Assembly: GCA_015039465.1 (NCBI GenBank)
Contig: MU130033.1
Coordinates: 130,872-194,871 of the forward strand
DNA from: Phlegmacium glaucopus
Lineage: Eukaryota > Basidiomycota > Agaricomycetes > Agaricales > Cortinariaceae
Direction of reading: 5' to 3'
DNA length: 64,000 nt
Shown: positions 36,901 to 48,395 of the stretch, one piece after another
How the letters are laid out: each line of letters opens with the position of its first letter
Numbering within the stretch: the stretch's first letter is position 1
Program-made: the position numbers and the translations under genes
The notes under the pieces: generated by a model
Database searches by the model: none
Told to the model about the DNA's origin: nothing
Seen by the model: the letters and a program-made list of their open reading frames with translations, nothing else

Positions 36901-36952
36901 TGCTGAATGTGTCCTGCAGTTTATTGACGAGATTTATCAAGTCCTTGTCCAT
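33922..36952 (-). CDS. DNM1: Dynamin-related GTPase Dnm1/Drp1-like (mitochondrial and peroxisomal fission)
   Basis: Dnm1 assembles as rings around mitochondria and peroxisomes to divide them. The start at 36952 gives [19 protein letters not shown], then [11 protein letters not shown] across an intron. The P-loop [14 protein letters not shown] follows (about 36700-36750). The GTPase domain shows [33 protein letters not shown] and [20 protein letters not shown]. The middle domain has [20 protein letters not shown] and [21 protein letters not shown] long variable segment (about 34400-34900) is rich in Ser, Pro and Gly and contains [16 protein letters not shown], a feature of Dnm1 insert B. The GTPase effector domain is [20 protein letters not shown] through [20 protein letters not shown], ending SDVSLKST. 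There is no PH or proline-rich endocytic domain, so Dnm1 fits better than classical dynamin. Around ten short introns are present. Confidence 0.92.
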
Positions 36953-38989
36953 CTTAAAGCCCTTGATAGATACAATAACAGAGAAAGGTCTTCAATACGA
37001 TCAAAGGCAATGGTTCGAGTAGTCAGTGAAAGGCACTCCATTCGGCAACTGTATTTGTTCTTGTTGTCTCCAAAGGTTGTTTGGCGACGGCATCTGTTGC
37101 ACAAACAACTCCGATAGCTGGACCTCAACTAACAATCAATCAACCAGATTATATTTTTATCTTGCTACATAATGCATCTACAAACCCGCCTTCAACATGA
37201 CTTGTTATTGGCTATCCTTGCTCTTTCTCAGACTTGGCATTGGCAGCCTTTGGGTACTTTTTAACCAGAGAAAAAATGGTGCAGAAAGGATGTTTTGAAT
37301 TTTTGGTGTATTGGCTCATTCAACCCAGAATTAAGCCTGATTGATGTTATAATATGAAACACTAAGTATGAAAAATAATTATCCTCAACTAAGTATTAGA
37401 GCAGTAAATAAATATGCTACACAATAATGCTGACAAATGGGTTTTACATAATGAGCCATGTGGCATGGCAGACACCGATAACTGTCCCCAGCTGTCCCCA
37501 TCGTTTGTCAGTTTGTCAAGTCCTGACGTGAACAGAGAAGCACCGAGAAGCAGCGATGGCTTTGCTCCGAACCCAACGGCATTCTGCATCACTGAAAACT
37601 ATTCGCGCGGTTCCTACGGATTTTCGATCACGTGATGCAACAAAAGGTGAGCTCCCAAAGTGCACATTTGCTTCTAGAACACCCGGGTTCTCCTTTATGT
37701 CTCACTTGAATGGCCCCAAATGAACCATCGTTCATGATAGAAATCAAGGTCTCTAAATTGTGGCGTGTCTGGCCCATTAAAATTCCTGTCTATTCGGTAG
37801 CTCATGGTGGTGTCTTGGGAAGCAGCAAAGAAAACCGATGGTCTTGTTGTTCTTGGTTGTCTTGAAAGCTCTTTGCGGGATAGTACAATGGATGAAAAAC
37901 GTTAGAGTAGGGTGCGGTGGGGGTCTGGATATCACGAACTAAGGAGACGCCTTCAGACTGGTAGATTCGGCCCTCTTGTGATCGGGGTACAGAATATTAT
38001 ACCACAGCAAGTCTCACCTGGAGATGGAAGCCTCACACTGCAACTCCTCTCCCATTTGAGGTAGCGCGGATTAGCCGCCAATCACATTTTCCCGCTGCAT
38101 TCGACCTTTCCAACCGTTGCGATGAGGGGTTTCTAGGCACGTACTTCTGTCTGTATTGCGTATACCAGTGACTGGTAGTGAACAGCGTGGTTGATACTCT
38201 CCATTGAAGCACTATCCCTAGTGAGAAATTTCAGCTTGATGTCCCAACTATACAACGCGCCACTGTACTCATGTTTCCGTTGAGATTATGCTTTTAGGGC
38301 TAGTGTGTCAAATCGTACGTCATTAAGAGTTTCGATATCGAAGCTTACTAACTGGATGCTACATAGGAGTCGTGGTCAGCCCTTAATTCATTGACAAGTG
38401 TGTCAGCTTGCGGAGCATTTGGCGTCTTGTGACGAGCGGAGGGCTTGAACGTGTGAGTCTAATTTACATAAACCCCCTCAATGCCGACGGTTTTGGCCAG
38501 GTCATCCAATCAGGGTCACTGCACAATTTTGTGTTGGATCGGATACAAGTTCTCTGCAAAACAAGTCATCTTACCAATACATAGCGGTTCATATGTCCAA
38601 CCAAGAGACCAAAGCAATTCGCGAATTCTTAACGAGTTCAGCTACTAATTTGAGCGCGCTTATCCGTTTTTGTTCTACCATATGTCATCCAAAGCGTAAG
38701 TAAAGGCACCTAAAGGGTCTGATTCTAGACCTGTCAAGCGTGTACTCCCAGGGTTCATAACTTCATTCTTTGACAGACCACTCGAACTTCTATTTCTCAG
38801 TGGTGGCACAACAACAGCAGATCGAGGGTGGTGTATCTTTCTGAGCCTTGGCTTGGCTATTGGCTTCCTCTCTACCACATTATTTCTGGGCTTCAATGTT
38901 TCTTCACGATCCCATTGCACAGATCAAGCGTGATTTTTATTTCCGATTTTCACGCCTTCTATCTCAATAATTGGTTTTTTGCACAAGGA
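36953..38989. other. Gene-free stretch of about 2 kb
   Basis: Upstream of the dynamin gene I find no convincing coding exons on either strand. Short frames at 37389-37635 and 38675-39073 lack family resemblance. The 5' exon of the following rhodopsin-like gene must lie somewhere at the right end but was not placed. Confidence 0.45.
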
Positions 38990-40196
38990 AGTTACTTCGT
39001 CGATCTGCACATCTGTAGCGATCACAGCCACGGTTATTCGACTGTTCCTGAGGAGGCGGAAGCTGTGGATTGATGATGTACGTCAAAGTTCCATGATATC
39101 AAAGATAAATCTTTCCTCACCAGAGTTGAAACCAACCGATGAACAAAAGGCATGCGCGCTATTAAGCTTGTTATCTATAACTGCTCAGATGGGATTCATC
39201 ATTAACATAAGTGCGTTGAAATTTACAAATTAACAACACAATTTCATGGCAGCTGAACTCTGGGGAAGGACCACCCTATTTCGTCGCCTATTATCTCATA
39301 ATCACTACGTTCTACTCTACTGTCTGGTGGGTAGTTATGGATTTCGTATATGACAATGATATTCATTTCATCGATCCTCTAACTTAGGTTTGCACGCCTT
39401 TCGATCCTTCTGACCATCATCCGGCTTGGGCCCGAGAGTCGAAGCCGATACCTTTATGTCGCTGCGATTCTGTTCTTGACACTATCCGGTGTGCTGATAG
39501 GTCAAGCATTTTGGGTCTGTGAGCCCCAACGATTCCAAGGCAACAGCATGTGTAAACCGACCAAGCAAGTTGCTGTATTGAAACTAGTTTGTGAGTAAAA
39601 CTGAAAACAGACATTCAAGCAAATATTGTCAATTATTTATACTGAATACATATACAGCGGATGTGATTGCGGATCTCTTCTTGCTTGTAACTCCCCTCCA
39701 AATTTTCGTTGCAATCCAGGATAAAGCCTTACGATTTCGACTTACGTGTCTGTTTTCAACTTGTCTTATTACCACCGCCATCTCCCTTGTGAACGCTTCA
39801 TTCATCCTCAGCTCAGAGGGCATGATAGTCGTCATTATCTTTCTCCTCGAAGTACGTAAACCGCTAGGTGTTTCCTGTTTCAATAATCGCTGACAATCGG
39901 ACGACACTTAGGGCAGCGTATCTCTCATTGTCGCCAACGTCCCCGTTCTCTCAAATGTATGTTTTCATGCCTGTAGACGCACTCCTCGTAGAGTCGCCAC
40001 AGGCGAAATCTCCTCGGGTATCTATTTCGCACAGAATACCGTTGCACAGGCATCTGTAACCACTCTTTGCGAAATATGCCCCAGACAAGTTAGGACATCA
40101 CCCGTTGATTCCATGACCTCTGAAATTCAAGGACGACATCACAAACCCGAGTCAAAACTTGACAACGACAAGCCCAACGCGAACTTTAGGGTATAA
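38990..40196 (+). CDS. Fungal rhodopsin-like 7TM protein (5' exon unresolved)
   Basis: A spliced gene for a multi-pass protein resembling the fungal 'rhodopsin domain' (PTH11-like 7TM) family, generally of unknown ligand. Exons give EVTSSICTSVAITATVIRLF and LRRRKLWIDD, joined by an intron (about 39078-39148) to ACALLSLLSITAQMGFIINI. Then come PPYFVAYYLIITTFYSTVWF and ARLSILLTIIRLGP with SRYLYVAAILFLTLSGVLIG. FWVCEP leads to a helix SDVIADLFLLVTPLQIFVAI. The last helix and tail begin GSVSLIVANVPVLSNVCFHA, and a polar tail runs to the stop at 40194-40196. The [RK]-LWIDD and ARLS-x-x-x-x-x-x-R blocks are typical. No in-frame ATG precedes the first exon I can place, so the true start is upstream and unsolved. 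It converges on STT3. Confidence 0.7.
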
Positions 40197-40281
40197 GACC
40201 TGTATGTTGGCTTGTTGGTTTAAGAAGCCAGAAAGCAGTGCAAAATACATGAAATTGCCTCTAGTAGTGAGTTCAATAACA

Positions 40282-43262
40282 CTATACTGTAGCTCGCCGC
40301 CTTGGTGTTGGTTTACTGCGTCTTCGCTTTTTGCCTTGCGCAAAGGCGTTCGCGCTTTTCAGGTCTCGTCCGAGCGGATCCTCTTTCTTGACCTGGTAGA
40401 TTCGCACCTGTAGATTATTGCTCAGCATTTTAACCCATCAAAACGTTTGATTAACTCACAATCCAGTTTTCAGAAGTAAATGCCTCATCTAAAGAAGAAA
40501 AATCCTTGTTATTTTGACGACATGTGCCACAACAAGAAGACAAACCAAGATAATCTAATGTAGGGCCTGTTTTCGGCATAGTTTGTTGGCGCACTCTGTC
40601 AACGGCTTGTCCACCTCCGAAAAGTTCAGCAAATCTATTGAGGAGGAAGTTCAATACGGTCAGCCGATAACAAATTGGAAGTAGGCGAAAAGGAACCGAA
40701 CCTGTAATATGACATTTTGTACATGAGGCTGTCTTTCATGGTCTGCGAAGCATGGTCATCAACTCTATACTCTCCTCGAGGCGTAAAGTAATTAGGTTCT
40801 TGAATCTCATCCGGCCAAACACCTTGCGCAATTCGGACCATCCACAAGAATTTGTTGATGTCATCGCCAGAATAGCCAATCAAACCCCCAAAGATGACGA
40901 GAACGTAGTCCACATCATGTTTCCTGAGAATAGGATAGGCAACTTCCTCTGAGCTTGACATGGCTTTGCCAACCGTTGCAATATGAGCTGTAAAGGGATT
41001 CATGATCCCAGAATTAGCGATACAATTTTATTTATGGATAAAGATGACGGACTGTTATTCCAAGTGTTGTTATCCACCAAAGTCGGTCGATCAGCCATAC
41101 CAGCAATCTGATATCCATAGTCCCACCAACTCATGACTACTGCATCAGGAGGGGTATTTTGTCTGAGCCAGTAATATGCCTCGCGGAAGTCGTCGATTAT
41201 ATTCTGGCTACCGTCAGGATTTGACGATGCCAACACGACAGATGGTGACGAATAAGCATATGCCGTGACCCATGTACAATGTAAGACGAAGAAGCATAAC
41301 ATGATGAAAGTGTTGAAAAGGATCACAAAACGTGCATCGAGGCCGAAAATTCCTTTAGGTCGAGCCGATCCTCCCTTCGAAACGGAGGCCGTGGCTGAAA
41401 TAAGATCATCTAGGACGCCCCCCAAAGCTGGAGACTTGGAGACGGCACTTGTAGTGGCAGCGGCAGCCTTCTTCGCTTTCTTGGACGGGACAGTAGGCGT
41501 CGAGGGCCCATTCGTAGAAACAGCGCCAGCGCCAGCATTGCTTTCATGCTCATCTTCCGCTGGTGGTTCGATTTGATCTACGTAAATGTCGAGAAGACTA
41601 GAAAGAGCAATGGCTGATGTCACGCAAACCACAGGCGTGAGGGTCAACATAAGACGAACCATCACACCAGCAAAATAGCTGGCCATGACGGCGTATATAA
41701 TCACGAAGAGATGTTCATCGCGAAGCTCACGGAAGCAGAGGACCACACCAGCTGGGAACATGAATATGAGGAATTGAAGATCCATGAAAAAGGAAGGCCA
41801 AGCTGTGGGCTGATGCTCCGATACCGATGCGATGATGGGGATGTACCTATGTAAAAGACGGGTTAACAGTTATCAAGAGTTAAGTATTTATTTTTTCACT
41901 TCTTAGCGTATCCAGTATCCCAGAGCGAGTAGAATCGACCCGTCCAAGGTGCGATTTTACCTTTGTAGGTGAGGAAGACGAAGGCGCCAAACCCGAGTAG
42001 ACCAGTTGCGACGACAGACAAGAGGAGGAGCTTTCGGAATTGTTGAGAAGAGACGTGGGTCCGTACTAGCTGTCCAAAAGCGACGATTTGAATCAAGCCA
42101 AAGACGCCTGCAAAAATTGTATGTAAATTTTCTCGTTATAGTGTAAATTCAAAATCCCATACCAAGCGCTCCCATGTGTTCACTGGTGCTCACTGGCTGG
42201 AAACCAACGAATGGAACTTGCATACTAGCCAGTGTGCCAATAGCGTACCATGAAGAGTACGCAACGTATAAGCGATCAGAGAAACGGCCCATCAAAATTA
42301 AGGCCAAGGCATGCAAAGGGATCATGTTCGTGATGAATACATATCCACCTAGCAAGATAAGATTTGATTAGAAAACGAATAGACTCTCAAGATGTACGCA
42401 CCCCATGCGGCTACCATATAGAAGTAAAATACAGCAGCAATGGTACCGAAGAGTGCACTTCCTTGTTTTAAAGCCTTGATCCAACAGAAAAAGGTAAACA
42501 TGAGAAGGAAAATGGCGATAGCTTCGTTGTCATACGAGCCAGCGACAGAGCGTGAGATGTAGCCAGGAACAATGCCGATAAAGGCTGCAGCGAGCAAGCC
42601 TGCGCTCTCATCTTTCATTTCTTTGGTAAACCTACCCCCAACATGTTGAATTTTTCGCGTCAACAATGAAAATGTATTACGCACATATATGTAGCCCATG
42701 CAGTTAGAGCACTAAAACCTGGCGCAAGTAACACGCATATATTTCGGATATCGACTGGCAGATGCAAAGCCCGAAGGACGTTGTATATAACGCCACTGGT
42801 AGCCATTAATCCAGGATAAACGGTTCCACCAACGACGCGACCGAGAGGATACCACGCGGTGGGATCAAACCAATTCCAGAATTCCTGGAAAGTATCAATG
42901 AGACTTCTGCGATACGTAATGAAACATATTCACTAACATAGAATCCTTTTTCTGCTAACACCTTCGTCGCTCGACTATACCAGGATCTTTAGCGTGATTT
43001 CGGAGAGGTCTCATTTACTCACTAATTGAACCACGGATCGCTGTCAATAACCATGCCCAGATCAAGCTCTGTTGATACTCATAGAAAGGAAGACATACAA
43101 TTCATGGATAACACTCTCAAAGTTCACGACTGCAAATAAACGAGAGGAAATAGCAGCACCAGAAATCAGGGCTAGGGCTACAATGCGCAGTAGTGACACC
43201 GCGTTCTTCATCGTTGTTGGTGAAACGTTCGAGGGAAGTGGGTAGGCCGTCGACATTGCCAA
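40282..43262 (-). CDS. STT3: Oligosaccharyltransferase catalytic subunit STT3
   Basis: STT3 transfers the lipid-linked glycan to Asn in N-X-S/T sites in the ER lumen. The start at 43262 gives [20 protein letters not shown] followed by the first membrane helix. The external loop is split across introns: [19 protein letters not shown], then [20 protein letters not shown]. Multiple membrane helices follow ([20 protein letters not shown] with [32 protein letters not shown]). The catalytic WWDYG motif is in [20 protein letters not shown] and leads to DNNTWNN. The C-terminal domain ends [12 protein letters not shown] and, after an intron at about 40415-40470, [20 protein letters not shown]. It closes with the basic tail [16 protein letters not shown], an ER-resident type ending. 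A linker near 41450-41560 is Ala/Ser/Lys-rich. It is tandem with the MATE gene (same strand). Confidence 0.95.
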
Positions 43263-43483
43263 TAAAGGTGGCGACTGTCGTCGATTAAGCCGCTGCCTAG
43301 AAGTTTTCAGCTGGTAACAAGAAGATAATACTGCTGGCTCAATTCAAGTCGACGTGTCGATACTCCCACTGATTAGTCATCAATGTCCCCGTGACTATTC
43401 AAAAAGGATGGTACATGTACATGCCAGGATATAACTAACTCATTAAACGTCCCAATGCTGGTCCCTTCAGGCTGATAGTGGTA

Positions 43484-45502
43484 TTACTGGTAAGTCGATG
43501 CCATAGTACGAGTTATGGCTTCTTTACGATTTCTCTCAATCCCCTTTTTTACCTCCAAGTCCCAGTCAGTCCCAAGCCATACGACGCAGTACTCCCCTAT
43601 TCCAACAATAAACAAGCCTACAACCTGACCTGAATATGAGGCATAAGTTCAAATTATTGTGATAGATAGTAGATTTAAACGCTTACCAATCCATAATCCT
43701 TGTAATCCGAGGTTAATCTTAGAGTGAAAGGCCATAGTAATCCCTAACGGAAGAGCAAGAATATAATACGCGATAATGTTAAAAAGAGCGCCAAGATGTT
43801 GGCGTCCTATATTCCAGTCATTTTATATCATGCTGCCTTATAAACTGAGGGAACTGACCTTGACCACGAAGAACTCCCCCGCATGAGCCAGCCAAACCAT
43901 CCGCAACCTGGAAAGACGCGACTAACGGCATCACTTTACCCACAAGTGACACAACGTCAAGATCATCGCTGAAGAAGAAACCAAAAACCTAAAACACAGG
44001 CTATAAATTGAGGATGGAAATAGAGTACCGCACTTCCTTTGACTTACATCTTTAAAGGCGATCATTACTACCATTACCACTGCTCCAACCATGACGCTCA
44101 GAATCGCTGAGGCATGAGCAGCATTCTTTGCGCCTATTGGTGAACCAAGGCCGATAAAGTGACCAACACGTGTGGACGCAGCAACGCCAATGCCAAAAGG
44201 TAGAGTATTTAAAACTATTGCGTAACTTAGTGACATAAATTATCACGTAAATAGTTGACTCACTTTGGTCGGTGGTCATAATTACTGATTGAGCGGCCAA
44301 TGGAATCGCACCGAGGCGGCCTGCTGCAAGCGCGACTACCTCGAATGCAGCCCTTTATCGAGAAACTGATTCAGATAAATTTTCGCCTACGGAGAAAAAG
44401 GATATCGAACCACTCTGTTCCCACCATCAGAATTCCCGGCAATGCGAGTTTGAGGAATGTATAACAGCTCGAAGGATTGAGGACTATCCTGATTTGTATT
44501 CCACCCCATGTACCATTGCGTTTATGAGTAGGTGAGTGGTATGTCCAAACCCCTAAACATATAAAACACAGCCAATATGTAATGGAGACTGCCAAGGGAG
44601 ATCCAAGCAAGCCGAGCTGTGTATAGTGAACCATATAGATGTTGAGGGCAAGATTTATTGGTGATACCACAATAAGGACCAATGTCGACGCCCCCATGAT
44701 TCCTAAAGGCCTAGTCAGGTAATTGTCCTAATGACAGGAAATCTTTTCCCCACCTTGACACTGCAAGTATTTTTTCAAGCTTTCGAATCCGATATAGCCG
44801 GGTGCGCCGACGATTAAAATACGGAGAAAGGTCTGCGAATCTCTGGCAATCGGCGGTGGTTGGCCAAGCCACAATAAGACCGATTCGATAAAAGACCAGA
44901 GGACGCAAACCGGTATAAGAAGTATCCAAAGAATGAGAACGGATCTTTGAAAATGGATGGAAAGATCGGTCTTTTGGCTGCCGCCAGTGTACGCTTGCGA
45001 ACCGAGAGTGTCAAGCGCGGTGGTTCCACCCAATGCGACAACCCATCCTAAGAGAAAAACACTAACGTGGGATCATCCTCATGGACCAAAAGAAGGCATC
45101 AAGTACTAGCCAGTTACAAATGCAAGCATGAGTGAAAATGCTGCCACCGACAATTCGTGTGGGCCCAGCCGACCCGCAACGACTATTGACACCGTTTGAA
45201 CGGAGTTTTGCAGTATGTACGAAAGAATCACTGTTAAATTAATTACAAGGAAAGTTAAATACATTAAGCGTTCAATGGATGAAGAAAAACTTACCGGGGG
45301 CTGAATCATATAACAGGGCCAGGAAAAGCTTAAAATCCAACTTAACCACGCCAAGATCCTGGTTGACACCTTCCTGTTGAGGAAAGTCCACCTCGGCTGA
45401 GAGTGACGACAAGGGGTCGACGAGGGTAGGATCATGGTAATTGGTGGTCAAGTTCGACAAAAGCGGTGACCGTTCGTCGGAGGAAGCAGGTGAGACAATC
45501 AT
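43484..45502 (-). CDS. MATE-family multidrug/toxin extrusion transporter
   Basis: MATE proteins export organic cations and other compounds by proton or sodium antiport. The start at 45502 gives [20 protein letters not shown] with a dileucine-like SPLL acidic patch often linked to vacuolar targeting. TM1 block is [20 protein letters not shown], then [20 protein letters not shown]. Next come [20 protein letters not shown] (the conserved LGSQA-GA block), [19 protein letters not shown], and [15 protein letters not shown]. The second half starts with [20 protein letters not shown], then [17 protein letters not shown] and [20 protein letters not shown]. It closes with the basic tail [18 protein letters not shown]. 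Twelve membrane segments fit. It is divergent from the agmatinase-like gene with about 0.5 kb between them. The substrate is not predictable. Confidence 0.92.
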
Positions 45503-46021
45503 TTGGTGGGTGGATATTTACTTGCTGAGAACTTTATCCAACTCTCAGGGCAGCAAACCCTCCTTTTTATCCTACACGTTCACCCGGTGAAACCCCTTGT
45601 GGTTGCGGATTTTTTATTGGTTCGTATCGGATCGATCTCCATTACTATATTGTTCGTGTTTTTATTGGATGCAGTTGTCACCCAACTAGGATAGATTCCG
45701 AATCCTATTCTCAACCCCTCTTGAAACCTTGTGTACTCCATCACCTCAAGGCAGAACACGACATAGGGTTTCCTCAGGAAATGTTCACGCCAGAGGAACA
45801 TGAGGTGATTATCTACAGTTTTTCCTCATGGCTGTATTTTTTTGCCCAGTATATCAGGCAAAACAATTCCGCCGAAGGTTTCAAAGTTTCAATTAGATTT
45901 CAATGCTGGATCAAGGATGGAAACGTTTTAAACCCGGGTTATTCTTGACCCATAGAGCGGTTAAAAGCTCACAGGACAGTCCAAAAAAGGTCCTAGGTTT
46001 TATCTCTTGATTGTACTTCCC
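45503..46021. other. Divergent promoter region between MATE and agmatinase-like genes
   Basis: About 0.5 kb, AT-rich with mixed composition. It presumably holds both promoters. No gene was seen; open frames here have no family resemblance. Confidence 0.5.
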
Positions 46022-47843
46022 ATGAAGCCGCAGATTCTCTCCACCTTCACCTTGCTGTGTATTCTGGTTGGCGTTAAAGCCCATGATGGCCACGACCACG
46101 ACCAGATGCCCTTTGAATATGTCAAATTTCCACAACCTATATATCGTGATATCAATGGAGAAGGTAAGTCATACGGCCCCCGTGTTGAGTAAGAGTGTCT
46201 GATACATTCATCAGTAACGGCCGATGCAATATTCTCGGGTATTACTACCTTCGCCAAACTTCCATGGGTGCAATGTCTTACGAGAGAACGGCACGTCCCT
46301 TTCGATATTGCTTTCATTGGTGCCCCATTCGTAAGTCCTTCTAGCACTATCGTAACATCAAGAGGCTTTTACAGACTGATTTTCGCAGGATACTGGCACC
46401 AGTTACAGGCCAGGTGCTCGGTTTGGTCCAGGTAGGCATATTATTCTATTGTCCTGACTGGTAACACCCTAACACATTGAGTGCAGCGGGTATCCGTGCG
46501 GGATCACGTCGTTTGACCCTATATGGAGGATACAACGTTCCACTTGAAGTCAATCCCTTCAACTCTGGCCTCAGGATCGTCGACTGCGGCGATATACCGG
46601 TAACGTAAGTTCTCTCATAACGTTCCTGTTCTCGAGCGAGTTTATCCCATCATGCTTGCTGTACCAGTCCATACGACAATAAGTACGCAATCCAACAAAT
46701 TGAGGACGGCCACAAGAGTTTGCTTCAACGCGAAGCATTTTCCGCCTTGGGTAATGATTCTATCACTGGGCAAAAGCTTCTTCCAATTTCTCTCGACGGA
46801 AAAAACCATCCGAGAATCATTACCCTCGGTGGTGACCATACCATCGTCTTGCCGTTGTTGCGATCGATCTATTCAGCCTACGGCCCAATCTCTGTCATCC
46901 ATTTTGATTCTCATCTCGGTGATCCAATTTCTACTTCTTGAGCCGTCTCTGTCATTGACTCATTGTTGACGCGTCTATCAGATACATGGAAGCCGTCAGT
47001 CTTCGGCGGCGCTCCATCTTCCCAAGCCGCTATTAACCATGGAACGTATTTCTATTGGGCCAGTCAAGAAGGCTTGATTAAAAACGGAACATCAATTGCA
47101 AGTTACTCACTTTATTTATCCCTGTGCCCCTTTTTTTTTTTCAGACTCTTTTTGAGAAGCTTTGATCCTAGTTCGTCTTTTTTTAATAGCACGGTGCCAT
47201 TAGGACCACTCTATCTGGGCCGGACGATTATGACAACGATGACAATATCGGTTTCAAGCGCATTGAAGCCCGAGAAATAGACACCCTCGGTAATTATCTT
47301 AGATGCTTCAACTCATGGTAGTTAAATCCATCACTTAATTAATGTCTTCAGGAACCGATGGGATCATTAAAAAGATACGTGAAACGGTTGGCGATGGTCC
47401 TGTATATTTGTCTATTGATGTGAGATTAGTCAAATTTCTGTCACTCTTTTCCTTGTGCTAATAATCAAATATCTGTAGATCGACTCTATAGACCCTGCTT
47501 TCGCTCCTGCAACTGGCACCCCAGAAACTGGTGGGTGGTCGACCAGAGAGCTTCGTACAATTTTGAGGGGCCTGGACGGCCTCCGTATTGTTTCGGCGGA
47601 TATTGTCGAAGTAGCCCCTGCGTATGACACAAATGCCGAATTAACAACTATGGTATGTGGCGTACCCACGCCCTATGGATTACTATTTATAATCTTTTGC
47701 ACAATCTACAGGCCGCTGCAGATGTAATGCGACTCTTTCTCTGCCTCAGCCCAGCGCTATGACTCACTTCAATTGTTGATTAGGTTCTCTTCGAAGTTTT
47801 AAGCGTTATGGCGAAGACTCCTTTAGGTAGGGTGACAGTTTGA
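46022..47843 (+). CDS. Secreted agmatinase-like ureohydrolase
   Basis: Ureohydrolases use two Mn ions to release urea from agmatine, arginine or related guanidino compounds. The start at 46022 gives MKPQILSTFTLLCILVGVKA, a clean signal peptide, followed by HDGHDHDQMPFEYVKFPQPI, which is His/Asp-rich. After introns come IAFIGAPFDTGTSYRPGARF and GPAGIRAGSRRL. Metal ligands are in LGGDHTIVLPLLRSI (His), SVIHFDSHLDTW (Asp, His, Asp; the last Asp is made by splicing) and VYLSIDIDSIDPAFAPATGT (two Asp). The end reads ADIVEVAPAYDTNAELTTMA then AADVLFEVLSVMAKTPLGRV. It is about 400 aa, longer than bacterial agmatinases because of the N-terminal leader. All ligands are present, so it should be active. 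Substrate specificity between agmatine and other guanidines is not decided here. Confidence 0.9.
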
Positions 47844-48395
47844 TGAATGTATTCGCTTGTCGGACCGTTTGGCACCCATGAGGCGCACGGATGCAGCAGT
47901 CGCGTTATATGTCTTTCCTTTTTGTTTGTTATCCTTTTGTTTCAGAAATTGTCCTGTACATGTATCCATTTTGGTCTATGCCCTTTTTTCTTCTGTAACT
48001 TCCCCTTTCCACCCCTAACATAAATCATGAATTTCCAATATGTTTCTTGTCAAGTTCTCTATCGCCTAAGGCTCGGATAAACTCCAGAAAGTACGTGATG
48101 GGTCACATACCTTGGGAATCCAGGCAATTCTACGATCCCAATAGTACCTCCAGCTACCTCGTGTCTGTGTTGCCGTGCGTCGAGACCAGGCTTTAAAGTT
48201 TTATGCATATGGCTTTTATCATTAATGAGAAGCGACCAACACGGGAACAGGACGATCCGCGAATCTCGGTCGTAGAGTAAAGATCAGAAAACCTACACGC
48301 TCGTCCAGAAGTACTTCGTGTTAGAATACCGGTACCATTGACAATACTATTCTGATCATAAAAACGATTGCTTTACATAATTAACTGTGGACCCT
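47844..48395. other. Convergent 3' intergenic stretch
   Basis: About 0.55 kb between the agmatinase-like gene and the convergent permease gene. No gene or RNA was recognised. Confidence 0.5.
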
